Assembly (NCBI GenBank): GCA_013151705.1
Contig: JAADHT010000176.1
Span: 1 to 14,073 of the forward strand
Direction of reading: 5' to 3'
Length of the DNA stretch: 14,073 nucleotides
Origin: Kiritimatiellota bacterium
Lineage (GTDB): Bacteria > Verrucomicrobiota > Lentisphaeria > Victivallales > JAADHT01
A program made the translations under genes and the position numbers. This document shows positions 8,223 through 14,073 of the stretch, one piece after another. Under the pieces are notes generated by a model. It was given only the letters and a program-made list of their open reading frames with translations, was not told the DNA's origin and did no database searches. How positions within the stretch are numbered: position 1 is the stretch's first letter; every line of letters starts with the position of its first letter.

Positions 8223-8863
8223 ATGCCGCGCATAATGATTTTCTGGCAGAAAAGGAACACCAAAAGCGTCGGGATGGATGCTAGAACGAAGGCGGCCATG
8301 CACATTCCGGGCTTCGCTCCGTAGCGGCCTTGAAAATCATACAACCATACCATAATCGTCCACATCTTGGGATCCTGGCAAGTGAGGAACGCCCACATGA
8401 ATCCACCGTACGCCATTTTGAAGGCGTTCAAAGCGATAACGGCCAAGATCGGCTTTGACATTGGAAAAGTGATGCTCCAGAATTTTTGCAGTTCATTGGC
8501 TCCGTCAATGTCGGCCGCCTCGAAAAGCTCGCGGGGGACGCTGTCGAAAAAGCCCTTCAACAAAAAGATGCTGTATCCATTGGCCAAGCCAGGGAGTACC
8601 AAGGCCGCGAAAGTGTTCAACATATTCAAATCCCTCAACAGCAGAAATCCGGGAATCATAGCGACTTCGGCTGGAAACGCCATAGTAGCCAAGAAAAAGA
8701 TGAGAAATTTGCTTGAGTTCGATTGTCTGCCGCGTGATAGAGCGTAAGCCGCGAGAGGATTCACTGTGAGCGCTCCAAGAATCACCAAGGTGACAAGCAA
8801 AATCGTAACCCAGACAGCGCGGCCCTTTTGGAAAAGGAATTCAAAGACTTTCGAGTAATTCAT
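8201..8863 (-). CDS. MalG-type carbohydrate ABC transporter permease, N-terminally truncated
   Basis: 220 aa. The C-terminal five TM helices of a MalG-family inner-membrane permease are intact: VNPLAAYALSR after the first helix present, hydrophobic helices near 15-40, 50-75, 80-105, 140-165 and 185-210, and the EAA-loop EAADIDGA that docks on the ATPase. The C-terminus IIMRGIVIPTVK is normal. Missing are the first TM helix and the periplasmic stretch before it. The frame runs only 11 codons above the ATG before a TGA at 8897-8899, although KAFIT just above the ATG still looks family-like. No ribosome binding site, MalF-type partner or solute-binding protein gene is nearby. It follows the isomerase gene, so it is probably a remnant of that sugar operon and likely non-functional. 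A real shortened permease cannot be excluded. Confidence 0.8.
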   Translation of the reverse strand: MNYSKVFEFLFQKGRAVWVTILLVTLVILGALTVNPLAAYALSRGRQSNSSKFLIFFLATMAFPAEVAMIPGFLLLRDLNMLNTFAALVLPGLANGYSIFLLKGFFDSVPRELFEAADIDGANELQKFWSITFPMSKPILAVIALNAFKMAYGGFMWAFLTCQDPKMWTIMVWLYDFQGRYGAKPGMCMAAFVLASIPTLLVFLFCQKIIMRGIVIPTVK

Positions 8864-8872
8864 CGTTATGAA

Positions 8873-8926
8873 CGCTTTGCGAAAACGGCTTGATTTTCAC
8901 CGTTTTCATCATCTAGCTGCAAAGCG
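8873..8926. repeat. Compound hairpin between the isomerase gene and the permease remnant
   Basis: CGCTTTGC (8873-8880) pairs with GCAAAGCG (8919-8926), and directly inside it GAAAACGG (8881-8888) pairs with CCGTTTTC (8900-8907). Both 8-bp stems are perfect. They join without a gap on the left arm and with 11 nt on the right. No T-run follows on either strand, so it is not a standard terminator. It may be an mRNA-stabilising or attenuating structure, or a degenerate mobile palindrome. Confidence 0.6.
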
Positions 8927-9004
8927 GAGAGACGGCACTACTCGTCCCGTCCGAAGTGCGACATTCCAACCTTGCCACTTCAACTTTTCAACATGCAATC
9001 CATA

Positions 9005-10387
9005 TCAAAGCGCGGCCACTTTAATTCCGGCTTGCTCGCAAAAGGCTATGATGTCCTGGTAGAGATGCTCCCCGTATCCCAGCACGGCGTATTCGTTGTT
9101 CCACGCCTGCAGAAGTTCTTCTATATCGCACTCAGCGGTGACGAACGCATGGGGCCAGAACGGGATTCCGCACTCCAAACGCCTTTTCTCCAGCTCATCC
9201 GCCGCGGGTTCAGCGATGGAGCAACGCGTGATCACCATTTCGAATTCACCTTTGGTACGCCCTAGACGAGCGAGTATCCCTTTTCCGGGTTTGCAGACCA
9301 GCTCGACTGACATTCCCCCCGCCTCCCCTTCGGTCTCTATTCCGTGTTCCGCGAATTTCGCGGGTCGCACCGTTCCGGCGAGCGAGGGCGGACACGCCCC
9401 GTCCCCGATTATTTTTATCTCGTTGTTCGATTTGTCGATATGCTGCAAATCTCCGTAGTAAACCGACTCCTCGCTGAGGTCGGTCAACAGCTTGACCGTC
9501 ATTCCCGTATTGAAGTCGCTCAAGGTGGAAGTACCCATTCCGTCGTTCAGCATCATACTCTGCGCGAAACAAGTAGCGCTGTATTCGTCTCCCAGCCCCG
9601 GAAATGATTGAATCGTGTAGAAACCCCACTCCTCTTTCGCCACGATTTTCTTGAGAGCCAGATAAATCCGGATCGATTTCTCGGCGACTTCGTTTTCCGG
9701 GATCCGCTCGCTGAAGTAGGGTTGAATTTTCTCCTTGGCGGCGTCAATCTCCTCGGTTGTTATCGCTTTGGCTGTTTTCAAGAGCTCCGTGGTGTCGCGC
9801 GAATCAATGTCGATTCCGAACACCCTCATCCACTGTGATGGGTCGGCCACTCCGCAAGTCTGCCCCATGCCGCGCCCGCCGAACACGCCGATAGTGCTCA
9901 TATTGAGTTTGTTTCTCATATGAGCGCCGCGGCAGTACGAGGTTATCCGCTCGACATCCTTCGCCTCGTCATGGGCGCCATACACGAAACGGTGATTGAC
10001 TCCAACCTCCTTCATAGCTCCCTGCAAAACCAATCCGCCGACCGGACGCCATCCCTGCGATCCGGGATGCGTCCAGATCACGATACCTTTGCCGGTGAAA
10101 GAGAAATCCCTGACCGCCGCGATCATATGAGCGCTCCAGACCCAGGTTCCCGCGAACAGCACAACGGCGTCTATATCGTCCATTTTCTTGTATTTTGCGA
10201 AACACTCCCTCGCCTCTTTCTTAGACGCGACGATCAAATCATGCTCCAGAAGCTCCACTCCGGCTTCCCGCAAGGCTCGTTTGGATTTTTCCACCAACGC
10301 GTCGTCTATAAATGGAACGCCCATGGGATCTTGAAGTCCGTCTTTATGGACTCCGTACACGATAAAAGCCACTTTCGGTGTGATCAT
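9005..10387 (-). CDS. L-fucose/L-arabinose isomerase-like family protein
   Basis: 460 aa. The ATG at 10387 is chosen because a perfect AAGGAG lies 6 nt before it; the ATG two codons earlier touches the GGAG, and the one at 10444 lies inside a perfect palindrome. The protein has the FucI/AraA fold outline: an N-terminal Rossmann-like part (KVAFIVYG), a middle domain with VFGGRGMGQTCGVAD, and a C-terminal domain with LSDFNTGMTVKLL and a final YAVLGYGEH segment. This family interconverts aldoses and ketoses with a divalent metal. Where classic members have a His before the terminal GYG/YGD segment, this one reads NNEYA, so metal binding and substrate may differ. A GntR/UTRA regulator lies upstream and a sugar permease remnant downstream, which supports carbohydrate catabolism. 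The substrate is unknown. Confidence 0.82.
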   Translation of the reverse strand: MITPKVAFIVYGVHKDGLQDPMGVPFIDDALVEKSKRALREAGVELLEHDLIVASKKEARECFAKYKKMDDIDAVVLFAGTWVWSAHMIAAVRDFSFTGKGIVIWTHPGSQGWRPVGGLVLQGAMKEVGVNHRFVYGAHDEAKDVERITSYCRGAHMRNKLNMSTIGVFGGRGMGQTCGVADPSQWMRVFGIDIDSRDTTELLKTAKAITTEEIDAAKEKIQPYFSERIPENEVAEKSIRIYLALKKIVAKEEWGFYTIQSFPGLGDEYSATCFAQSMMLNDGMGTSTLSDFNTGMTVKLLTDLSEESVYYGDLQHIDKSNNEIKIIGDGACPPSLAGTVRPAKFAEHGIETEGEAGGMSVELVCKPGKGILARLGRTKGEFEMVITRCSIAEPAADELEKRRLECGIPFWPHAFVTAECDIEELLQAWNNEYAVLGYGEHLYQDIIAFCEQAGIKVAAL

Positions 10388-10422
10388 CTCCATCTCCTTT
10401 TTTTCTGAAAACACTTTCTTCA

Positions 10423-10498
10423 GGTTTGCGCGAAACACGCGCAAACCAATGAATAATTTTCGTTCCTCAAATTATTCGCCGTCAAGCGAGACGCTTGA
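10423..10498. promoter_or_regulatory. Cluster of three inverted repeats upstream of the isomerase gene
   Basis: Three perfect palindromes lie in a row: GGTTTGCGCG / CGCGCAAACC with a 5-nt loop (10423-10447), GAATAATTT / AAATTATTC with a 9-nt loop (10451-10477), and TCAAGCG / CGCTTGA with a 3-nt loop (10482-10498). They occupy the leader and promoter zone of the isomerase gene. TTGACG on the minus strand (10478-10483) could be a -35 element. Regulator operators, leader hairpins, or both are plausible. Confidence 0.55.
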
Positions 10499-10504
10499 GC
10501 CACA

Positions 10505-10535
10505 TTGTGATAATCCGTTGAATATTTTTGTGATA
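10505..10535. repeat. Direct repeat TTGTGATA x2, 23 bp apart
   Basis: Identical octamers lie at 10505-10512 and 10528-10535, about two helical turns apart, upstream of the palindrome cluster. They contain TGTGA, like a CRP half-site, but are in direct rather than inverted orientation. They may be activator or repressor sites for the isomerase gene. Confidence 0.35.
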
Positions 10536-10629
10536 GATTTTTTTAAACCTCATCAGGCAATCCCCAAATCGCCGTCTCGCATCTCCCTGCCGACTTCTTC
10601 TGTTTACTGTTCACTCGTCCCATTACAGT

Positions 10630-11358
10630 TCACTTTCCCAACTGGCTCCAGTTATAATTTGAACTGATGCATATATGTTCGGGGTGGTAGTAACTAACGA
10701 ACATTCCCGCAACAAGATTGCTCTCGGCGTAATAAGATTCAGTCGATTTCAAAACAGGCGCCCCTGTTTCAACCCCTAAATACTCGCGGCTTGAATCGTC
10801 GGCCACGACCGCTTCGATGGTTTGACGGCAACTTACGACCTTGAAATCGCATGCCTCGCTCCAAACTTCGAGGAAGTTCACAGTGGCCAATAGGGAATCA
10901 GTCAAATCAACGGCGAATTCCTCGGGGATGAAAACCCTATCGTAGGCGACGAATTCCTCCGGACTGAAATCAACGCGAAGGGCGAGCAAGACAGGCGCTC
11001 CGTTTTTTATATTCAAATCGGCGGCTAATGATTCCGATGCTCCCGCAATCTCTTTGGATATCAACTTTCGCTTCAATCCCGGGACGTGATCGCTCATACT
11101 GCCGGCGTAGTCTATCATCAAAGGGATGCGATGAGTGCGATTGGGGTTGACATACGTTCCGCTGCCCTGCTTACGTCGTATCAACCCCTCGGCTTCAAGA
11201 AGCCGCAAAGCGCGGCGTATCGTCACACGCGTGACACCAAATTCCCGACTCAACGCGCGTTCAGTCGAAATTTTCTCCATCAAACCCCATTCATGGGTGG
11301 CGATCTTTTTTCTGAACCGCTCGGCGATCCAATGATAATTCTTATTATTCTCAATCAC
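10630..11358 (-). CDS. GntR-family regulator, HutC/UTRA type
   Basis: 242 aa. I choose the GTG at 11358 because a full GGAGGT lies 7 nt upstream; an in-frame GTG at 11406 adds 16 residues without such a site. The winged helix-turn-helix spans about residues 8-70, with STERALSREFGVTRVTIRRAL as the HTH and GSGTYV (65-70) as the wing. The rest (about 90-240) is a UTRA effector domain, which in this subfamily usually binds a sugar or sugar phosphate. It lies upstream of and co-directional with the isomerase-like gene, which it probably controls. A palindrome in its own promoter suggests autoregulation. It probably works as a dimer in the cytoplasm. The effector cannot be read from the sequence. 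Confidence 0.88.
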   Translation of the reverse strand: MIENNKNYHWIAERFRKKIATHEWGLMEKISTERALSREFGVTRVTIRRALRLLEAEGLIRRKQGSGTYVNPNRTHRIPLMIDYAGSMSDHVPGLKRKLISKEIAGASESLAADLNIKNGAPVLLALRVDFSPEEFVAYDRVFIPEEFAVDLTDSLLATVNFLEVWSEACDFKVVSCRQTIEAVVADDSSREYLGVETGAPVLKSTESYYAESNLVAGMFVSYYHPEHICISSNYNWSQLGK

Positions 11359-11439
11359 GCTTGACACCTCCAGCGCTCGCGCGACGATGGGACGCGATCC
11401 GCTCACTTTTTTTGCGATTCATTCCACGCGAACTCCCCT

Positions 11440-11468
11440 AAAATATATTGGTATACTCCAATTTTCAA
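11440..11468 (-). promoter_or_regulatory. Promoter of the GntR/UTRA gene with operator in the spacer
   Basis: On the minus strand TTGAAA (5 of 6) and TATTTT (4 of 6) are 17 bp apart. The spacer is almost entirely the inverted repeat ATTGG TATACT CCAAT (11447-11462), with a GTATAC core as in HutC-type GntR operators. A repressor bound there would block RNA polymerase, so autoregulation is likely. Confidence 0.6.
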
Positions 11469-11703
11469 ACTCTGTTTTGAAAAAAACGAAAGAAAGACCA
11501 GCCTGGCAAGTTGATTCACTTCGTCCGCGGAAACAATTTCCGCCACACTCGCGGAAGCGGCAAGCTTTCCCACCCTCCTGGACGATGGAGGGGGCACCGG
11601 GAAAAAATCTATATCATGCGGAAAAATAAAAAAAGAGGGAAAAAAAGATGAACCGCGGAAACGATAACGGAGGGAGGCGTCGGGAATGATTGGGAAGAAC
11701 GGT
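11469..11703. other. Intergenic region between the GntR promoter and tRNA-Gly
   Basis: No gene seen. It holds a perfect GCGGAAA / TTTCCGC hairpin with a 3-nt loop (11527-11543) and CCCTCC / GGAGGG with an 8-nt loop (11573-11592). Between 11603 and 11650 it is A-rich on the plus strand, so the minus-strand tRNA transcript ends in several T-runs, which may help termination. No clear GC stem precedes these runs. Confidence 0.5.
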
Positions 11704-11777
11704 TGGAGCGACCGGCGAGAATCGAACTCGCGTAACCAGCTTGGAAGGCTGGGGCACAACCATTATGCCACGGTCGC
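11704..11777 (-). tRNA. tRNA-Gly (UCC anticodon), CCA encoded
   Basis: On the minus strand the acceptor stem GCGACCG pairs perfectly with CGGTCGC, followed by discriminator T and an encoded CCA. The D stem is GGCA / TGCC, the anticodon stem CCAGC / GCTGG encloses loop CTTCCAA with anticodon TCC, and the T arm is GCGAG TTCGATT CTCGC. It is 74 nt with CCA, has no intron, and all stems are perfect. Confidence 0.97.
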
Positions 11778-11796
11778 ATATCCGTAAGCGATTGAT

Positions 11797-11824
11797 ATTT
11801 TAACGCCACATCGGATTTATGCAA
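11797..11824 (-). promoter_or_regulatory. Candidate promoter of tRNA-Gly
   Basis: On the minus strand TTGCAT and TAAAAT (5 of 6 for the -10) are 16 bp apart, with the -10 ending about 19 nt before the tRNA 5' end. Position and -10 are good; the -35 is weak. Confidence 0.5.
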
Positions 11825-11994
11825 ACAAAAAAAACAAAAAAAATCTGAACACCGCCAAACAGCCGACCGCTCCGAGTTCATCAGGGCTTCCATAATCCGT
11901 GAAAAAATCTCGAAAAATGGTTGGTGATCAATACAAAGCGCGGCGCTCTCCTATAAACGATTGGTGTCCGCTCGAAACGGTTCGTAGAAAACGC

Positions 11995-12022
11995 TTGCAA
12001 AATTCAAACAACGCGCTATAGT
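11995..12022 (+). promoter_or_regulatory. Candidate promoter of the kinase-homologue gene
   Basis: TTGCAA (4 of 6) and TATAGT (5 of 6) are 16 bp apart. This gives a leader of about 140 nt before the chosen start at 12172, and no other gene intervenes. Confidence 0.5.
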
Positions 12023-12171
12023 TCCAATACTTTGGAAATTTTTATGGTTCAATCTCGGATATCGGCTTCAATGTCATCGTGGAAGGGCTTGAGTCGCAAC
12101 GCTCAAAATTCCAAATCAGCGACCGGAACCGCGCGAAGCGCCGTCAATACAACAAGATGGAGGAGAATAAG

Positions 12172-13254
12172 ATGGAGGAATCATCCGGCATTCTACAACC
12201 TGAAAGCATAGTCGCGGAAAAATTCAAAGTGCTGGAGCATATCGGTTCCGGGTCGGTCGGGGACGAGTTCTATCTCTGCGAGCAAACGGATCTGAACAGA
12301 AAAGTGCAGTTGAAGTTGATTTCGAAAGACTCGAGCGACGACGACGAGATGGTTCAAAGATTCATTCAAGGCGTGAATCTGGCCGCATCCCTCACGCACC
12401 CCAACATTCTGCCGGTTTACGAGGCTGGTTCCCTGGACGACAAATACTACGTCGCCACGGCTTGGAAAGAAACCAGGAAATTGAAGGATATTTTGAAGAC
12501 GAACGGCTCTTTCGTGGAAAAAGAGGCTATACAGATCGTATTGGGTATCATCGACGCGTTGAACTACGCTTGGAATGAATTGACGATGATCCACCGTAAC
12601 GTAACTCCGGAAACAATACTCATCGCTTCGGACGGAAAACCTTTGCTTGAGGATTTCGGAATGGCCAAAATCACCGACACGCAACAGTCGGCGAATCTGA
12701 CGATGACCGGTTTCACCATCGGAAACTTGGAATATATGAGTCCGGAACAGGTGAGAGGTGAACGAGATCTGGATTTTCAAGCCGACATGTATTGCCTCGG
12801 CTTGGTATTCTATGAAATACTGACCGGCGACTACCCCTTCAAGGCCAGCTCGCAGATGGAGTACATGCAGGCGCATGTTTCGAAAAAGCCGACACCCGTC
12901 AAAGACATCAACATCAAAGTCAGGCAAGGCTGCTCGGACATAGTGGACCAAATGCTGGCCAAAGACAAAAACGATAGGTTCGAATCCTGGACAGCCCTTT
13001 CGGAGGCTCTAAAAAACGTGCTGGAAGGCCGCGCCCCCAACAAATCAGTCAAAGACGCCTTGAAAGAGATCAAAGCGAAACAACTCCACAAGCAACCTGA
13101 AAACACACCGTCATCCCCTCCCCCCATCACCGAGGCGGAAAAAGAGGCGGACGCTAAAAAACTCAAAGTTCTGATCATCGGATCGATTGTCGTCATAGTG
13201 ATAGTGATTTTAGCGATACTGTTCGGACTTCTCATACAGAAAACAGTCGTATAA
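12172..13254 (+). CDS. Tail-anchored Hanks-type Ser/Thr kinase homologue, probable pseudokinase
   Basis: 360 aa. The ATG at 12172 has GGAGGAG 6 nt upstream and is preferred over in-frame ATGs at 12079 and 12157. The kinase fold is clear: Gly loop GSGSVG (25-30), the VAIK-type Lys in VQLK (K48), HPNI (76-79), DFG (161-163), YMSPEQ, and later lobe motifs such as DMYCLGLVFYEILTGDYPF. Key catalytic positions are changed. HRDLKPxN reads HRNVTPET, so the catalytic Asp is N143 and the assisting Lys is T145, and the alpha-C Glu position in the usual RExxxxxxLxHPNI pattern appears to be G67. ATP binding may remain but phosphotransfer is unlikely. A linker rich in K, E and P follows, then one TM helix (about 333-355) and a 5-residue tail, putting the kinase fold in the cytoplasm. 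No partner gene is adjacent. A scaffold or signalling decoy role is inferred. Confidence 0.9.
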   Translation: MEESSGILQPESIVAEKFKVLEHIGSGSVGDEFYLCEQTDLNRKVQLKLISKDSSDDDEMVQRFIQGVNLAASLTHPNILPVYEAGSLDDKYYVATAWKETRKLKDILKTNGSFVEKEAIQIVLGIIDALNYAWNELTMIHRNVTPETILIASDGKPLLEDFGMAKITDTQQSANLTMTGFTIGNLEYMSPEQVRGERDLDFQADMYCLGLVFYEILTGDYPFKASSQMEYMQAHVSKKPTPVKDINIKVRQGCSDIVDQMLAKDKNDRFESWTALSEALKNVLEGRAPNKSVKDALKEIKAKQLHKQPENTPSSPPPITEAEKEADAKKLKVLIIGSIVVIVIVILAILFGLLIQKTVV

Positions 13255-13629
13255 TCAATTGATGACAGTAGGACGGTCCTTCCAGGCCGTCATTCATTCC
13301 AGAACCAAGCGCGTCGGAGAGTCAGCGCGGAATGTTGGGCGCCGCGAGACGCGTCACTTAAAGATGCGACATACTTGAACTAGAATTCGCCAAAACCGAC
13401 TAAACCAGCAATATGAAGCGTTCTCAAGAATGTCTGACCAAAAGACGGTGAGCTCGGCTCGCTGGGGAGGGTGGCATATGCCATCTCAGCTTCGATTGTG
13501 AGCACACGAGTCGCAAGGTTGGCCTCTGGCGAACGCCTGCCAGCGATTCAAGATAGATGCTGGGCCCACAAACCACGCTTAACGGTCACTTTAATCGCGT
13601 AAAATTCGTGAATTTTGTCGTAATCAGGC
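13255..13629. other. Gene-free region between the pseudokinase gene and the FadR-type regulator
   Basis: All frames are broken by stops and I recognise no gene remnant. It contains a bulged hairpin at 13272-13291 (GACGG, CCT / AGG, CCGTC) that may end the pseudokinase transcript, though no T-run follows. A perfect 12-bp palindrome TGGCATATGCCA lies at 13472-13483, flanked by partly complementary GCTGGGGA and TCTCAGC. An unannotated RNA is possible but not supported. Confidence 0.45.
13472..13483. repeat. Perfect 12-bp palindrome
   Basis: TGGCATATGCCA, self-complementary over all 12 bases, inside a longer imperfect stem from about 13461 to 13490. It could be a protein-binding site or the tip of an RNA hairpin. 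Confidence 0.45.
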
Positions 13630-13668
13630 TTGACATCGTCGTTTCAGCATTATATTGTCCTACAATAT
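13630..13668 (+). promoter_or_regulatory. Strong promoter and FadR-class operator of the downstream GntR gene
   Basis: A perfect TTGACA (13630-13635) and TATTGT (13653-13658, 4 of 6) are 17 bp apart. The inverted repeat ATATTGT CCT ACAATAT (13652-13668) covers the -10 and the likely start point. Its core TTGTCCTACAA fits the TNGTNNNACNA operator consensus of the FadR branch of GntR regulators, so negative autoregulation is likely. Confidence 0.72.
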
Positions 13669-13686
13669 GACTTGGAGGATGTGGAT

Positions 13687-14073
13687 ATGTTGTCGCCGGT
13701 ACGGAAAATCAGCGCCAAAGAAGCGGTGATCGCCTCTTTGGAAAACTATATAACCGAAAATGCTCTTTCGCCTGGTGACGCTTTGGCCACCGAATTGGAA
13801 TTGTCACGACAGCTGAAAGTCAGCAGAAGCGTTTTGCGCGAGGGATTGCAGTATTTCCGCACTCTCGGCATAATCGGAACGAAACCGAAAAGCGGAGCGT
13901 ACATAAAAAGATTATCTCCCAAAAATCCCTTTGGCGGTTATTTGACCTTTATGCGCGGTAATAAGCGCAAAATTTATGAAATAGGCCAAATGAGAATGGC
14001 TTTGGAACTTGGGATAATCCCTTTTCTGATTGAAAAAGTTTCCGATGATGATCTGAAGGAATTGAATTCCATA
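13687..14073 (+). CDS. GntR regulator, FadR type (partial, runs off the right edge)
   Basis: 129 codons from the ATG at 13687, with GGAGG 8 nt upstream, still open at the window end. Residues 1-75 are a GntR winged helix: LATELELSRQLKVSRSVLREGL contains the HTH with recognition helix around 45-54, and KPKSGAYI (66-73) is the wing. From about 95 the sequence becomes helical (YEIGQMRMALELGIIPFLIE), which matches the start of an FCD/FadR-type all-helical effector domain. The family usually senses organic acids or sugar acids. It has its own strong promoter with a matching operator. Target genes probably lie outside the window. Confidence 0.87.
   Translation, partial: MLSPVRKISAKEAVIASLENYITENALSPGDALATELELSRQLKVSRSVLREGLQYFRTLGIIGTKPKSGAYIKRLSPKNPFGGYLTFMRGNKRKIYEIGQMRMALELGIIPFLIEKVSDDDLKELNSI

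Noticed and set aside
11609..11893. 94-aa minus-strand open frame, and a 118-aa one at 11403-11759
   Set aside because: Both read through the tRNA-Gly gene and A/T-rich spacer and resemble no protein.
12193..12951. 252-aa minus-strand open frame
   Set aside because: Antisense to the kinase-homologue gene, with no recognisable motif. The plus strand has the kinase motifs in order.

Overview
The window looks like ordinary chromosome from a PVC-type bacterium, perhaps Lentisphaerota or Kiritimatiellota. That is an inference from gene content only: a Leptospira/Bacteroidota-style citramalate synthase, a sugar-isomerase locus with a GntR/UTRA regulator and a MalG-type permease, a FadR-type GntR regulator and a membrane-anchored Hanks-type kinase homologue. 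I could not check the taxonomy. There is no insertion sequence, phage module, CRISPR array or rRNA. Both edges cut through genes.

Layout: (1) 1-4651, minus strand. A two-gene operon encodes a YhaO/SbcD-like metallophosphoesterase followed, with an ATGA overlap, by a very large YhaN/SbcC-like coiled-coil ATPase that runs off the left edge. (2) 4652-7951, plus strand. This holds holA (DNA polymerase III delta), a possible 29-codon ORF, an intrinsic terminator, and cimA for isoleucine synthesis from pyruvate. (3) 8059-8863. A convergent, damaged zone: a YkgJ-like Cys-cluster gene loses its homology after about 35 codons, next to a MalG-like permease that lacks its N-terminus. (4) 9005-11468, minus strand. 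A GntR/HutC-type regulator with its own promoter and operator lies upstream of an L-fucose-isomerase-like gene. The spacer between them is full of inverted and direct repeats. (5) 11704-11824, minus strand. A tRNA-Gly(UCC) with an encoded CCA and a promoter. (6) 11995-13254, plus strand. A tail-anchored kinase homologue that lacks the residues needed for catalysis, so probably a pseudokinase. (7) 13255-14073. About 370 bp without genes, then a strong promoter with a textbook FadR-class operator and the first 129 codons of a FadR-type GntR regulator.

How the genes work together: the two large minus-strand genes should form a nuclease/ATPase complex related to SbcCD and acting on DNA ends or structures. 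The regulator, isomerase and permease remnant look like what is left of a carbohydrate-use operon. The most notable items are the pseudokinase, the C-terminal extension on the YhaN-like ATPase, the broken ykgJ/malG junction with its 10-bp inverted repeat, and the palindromes that sit inside the promoters of both GntR genes.
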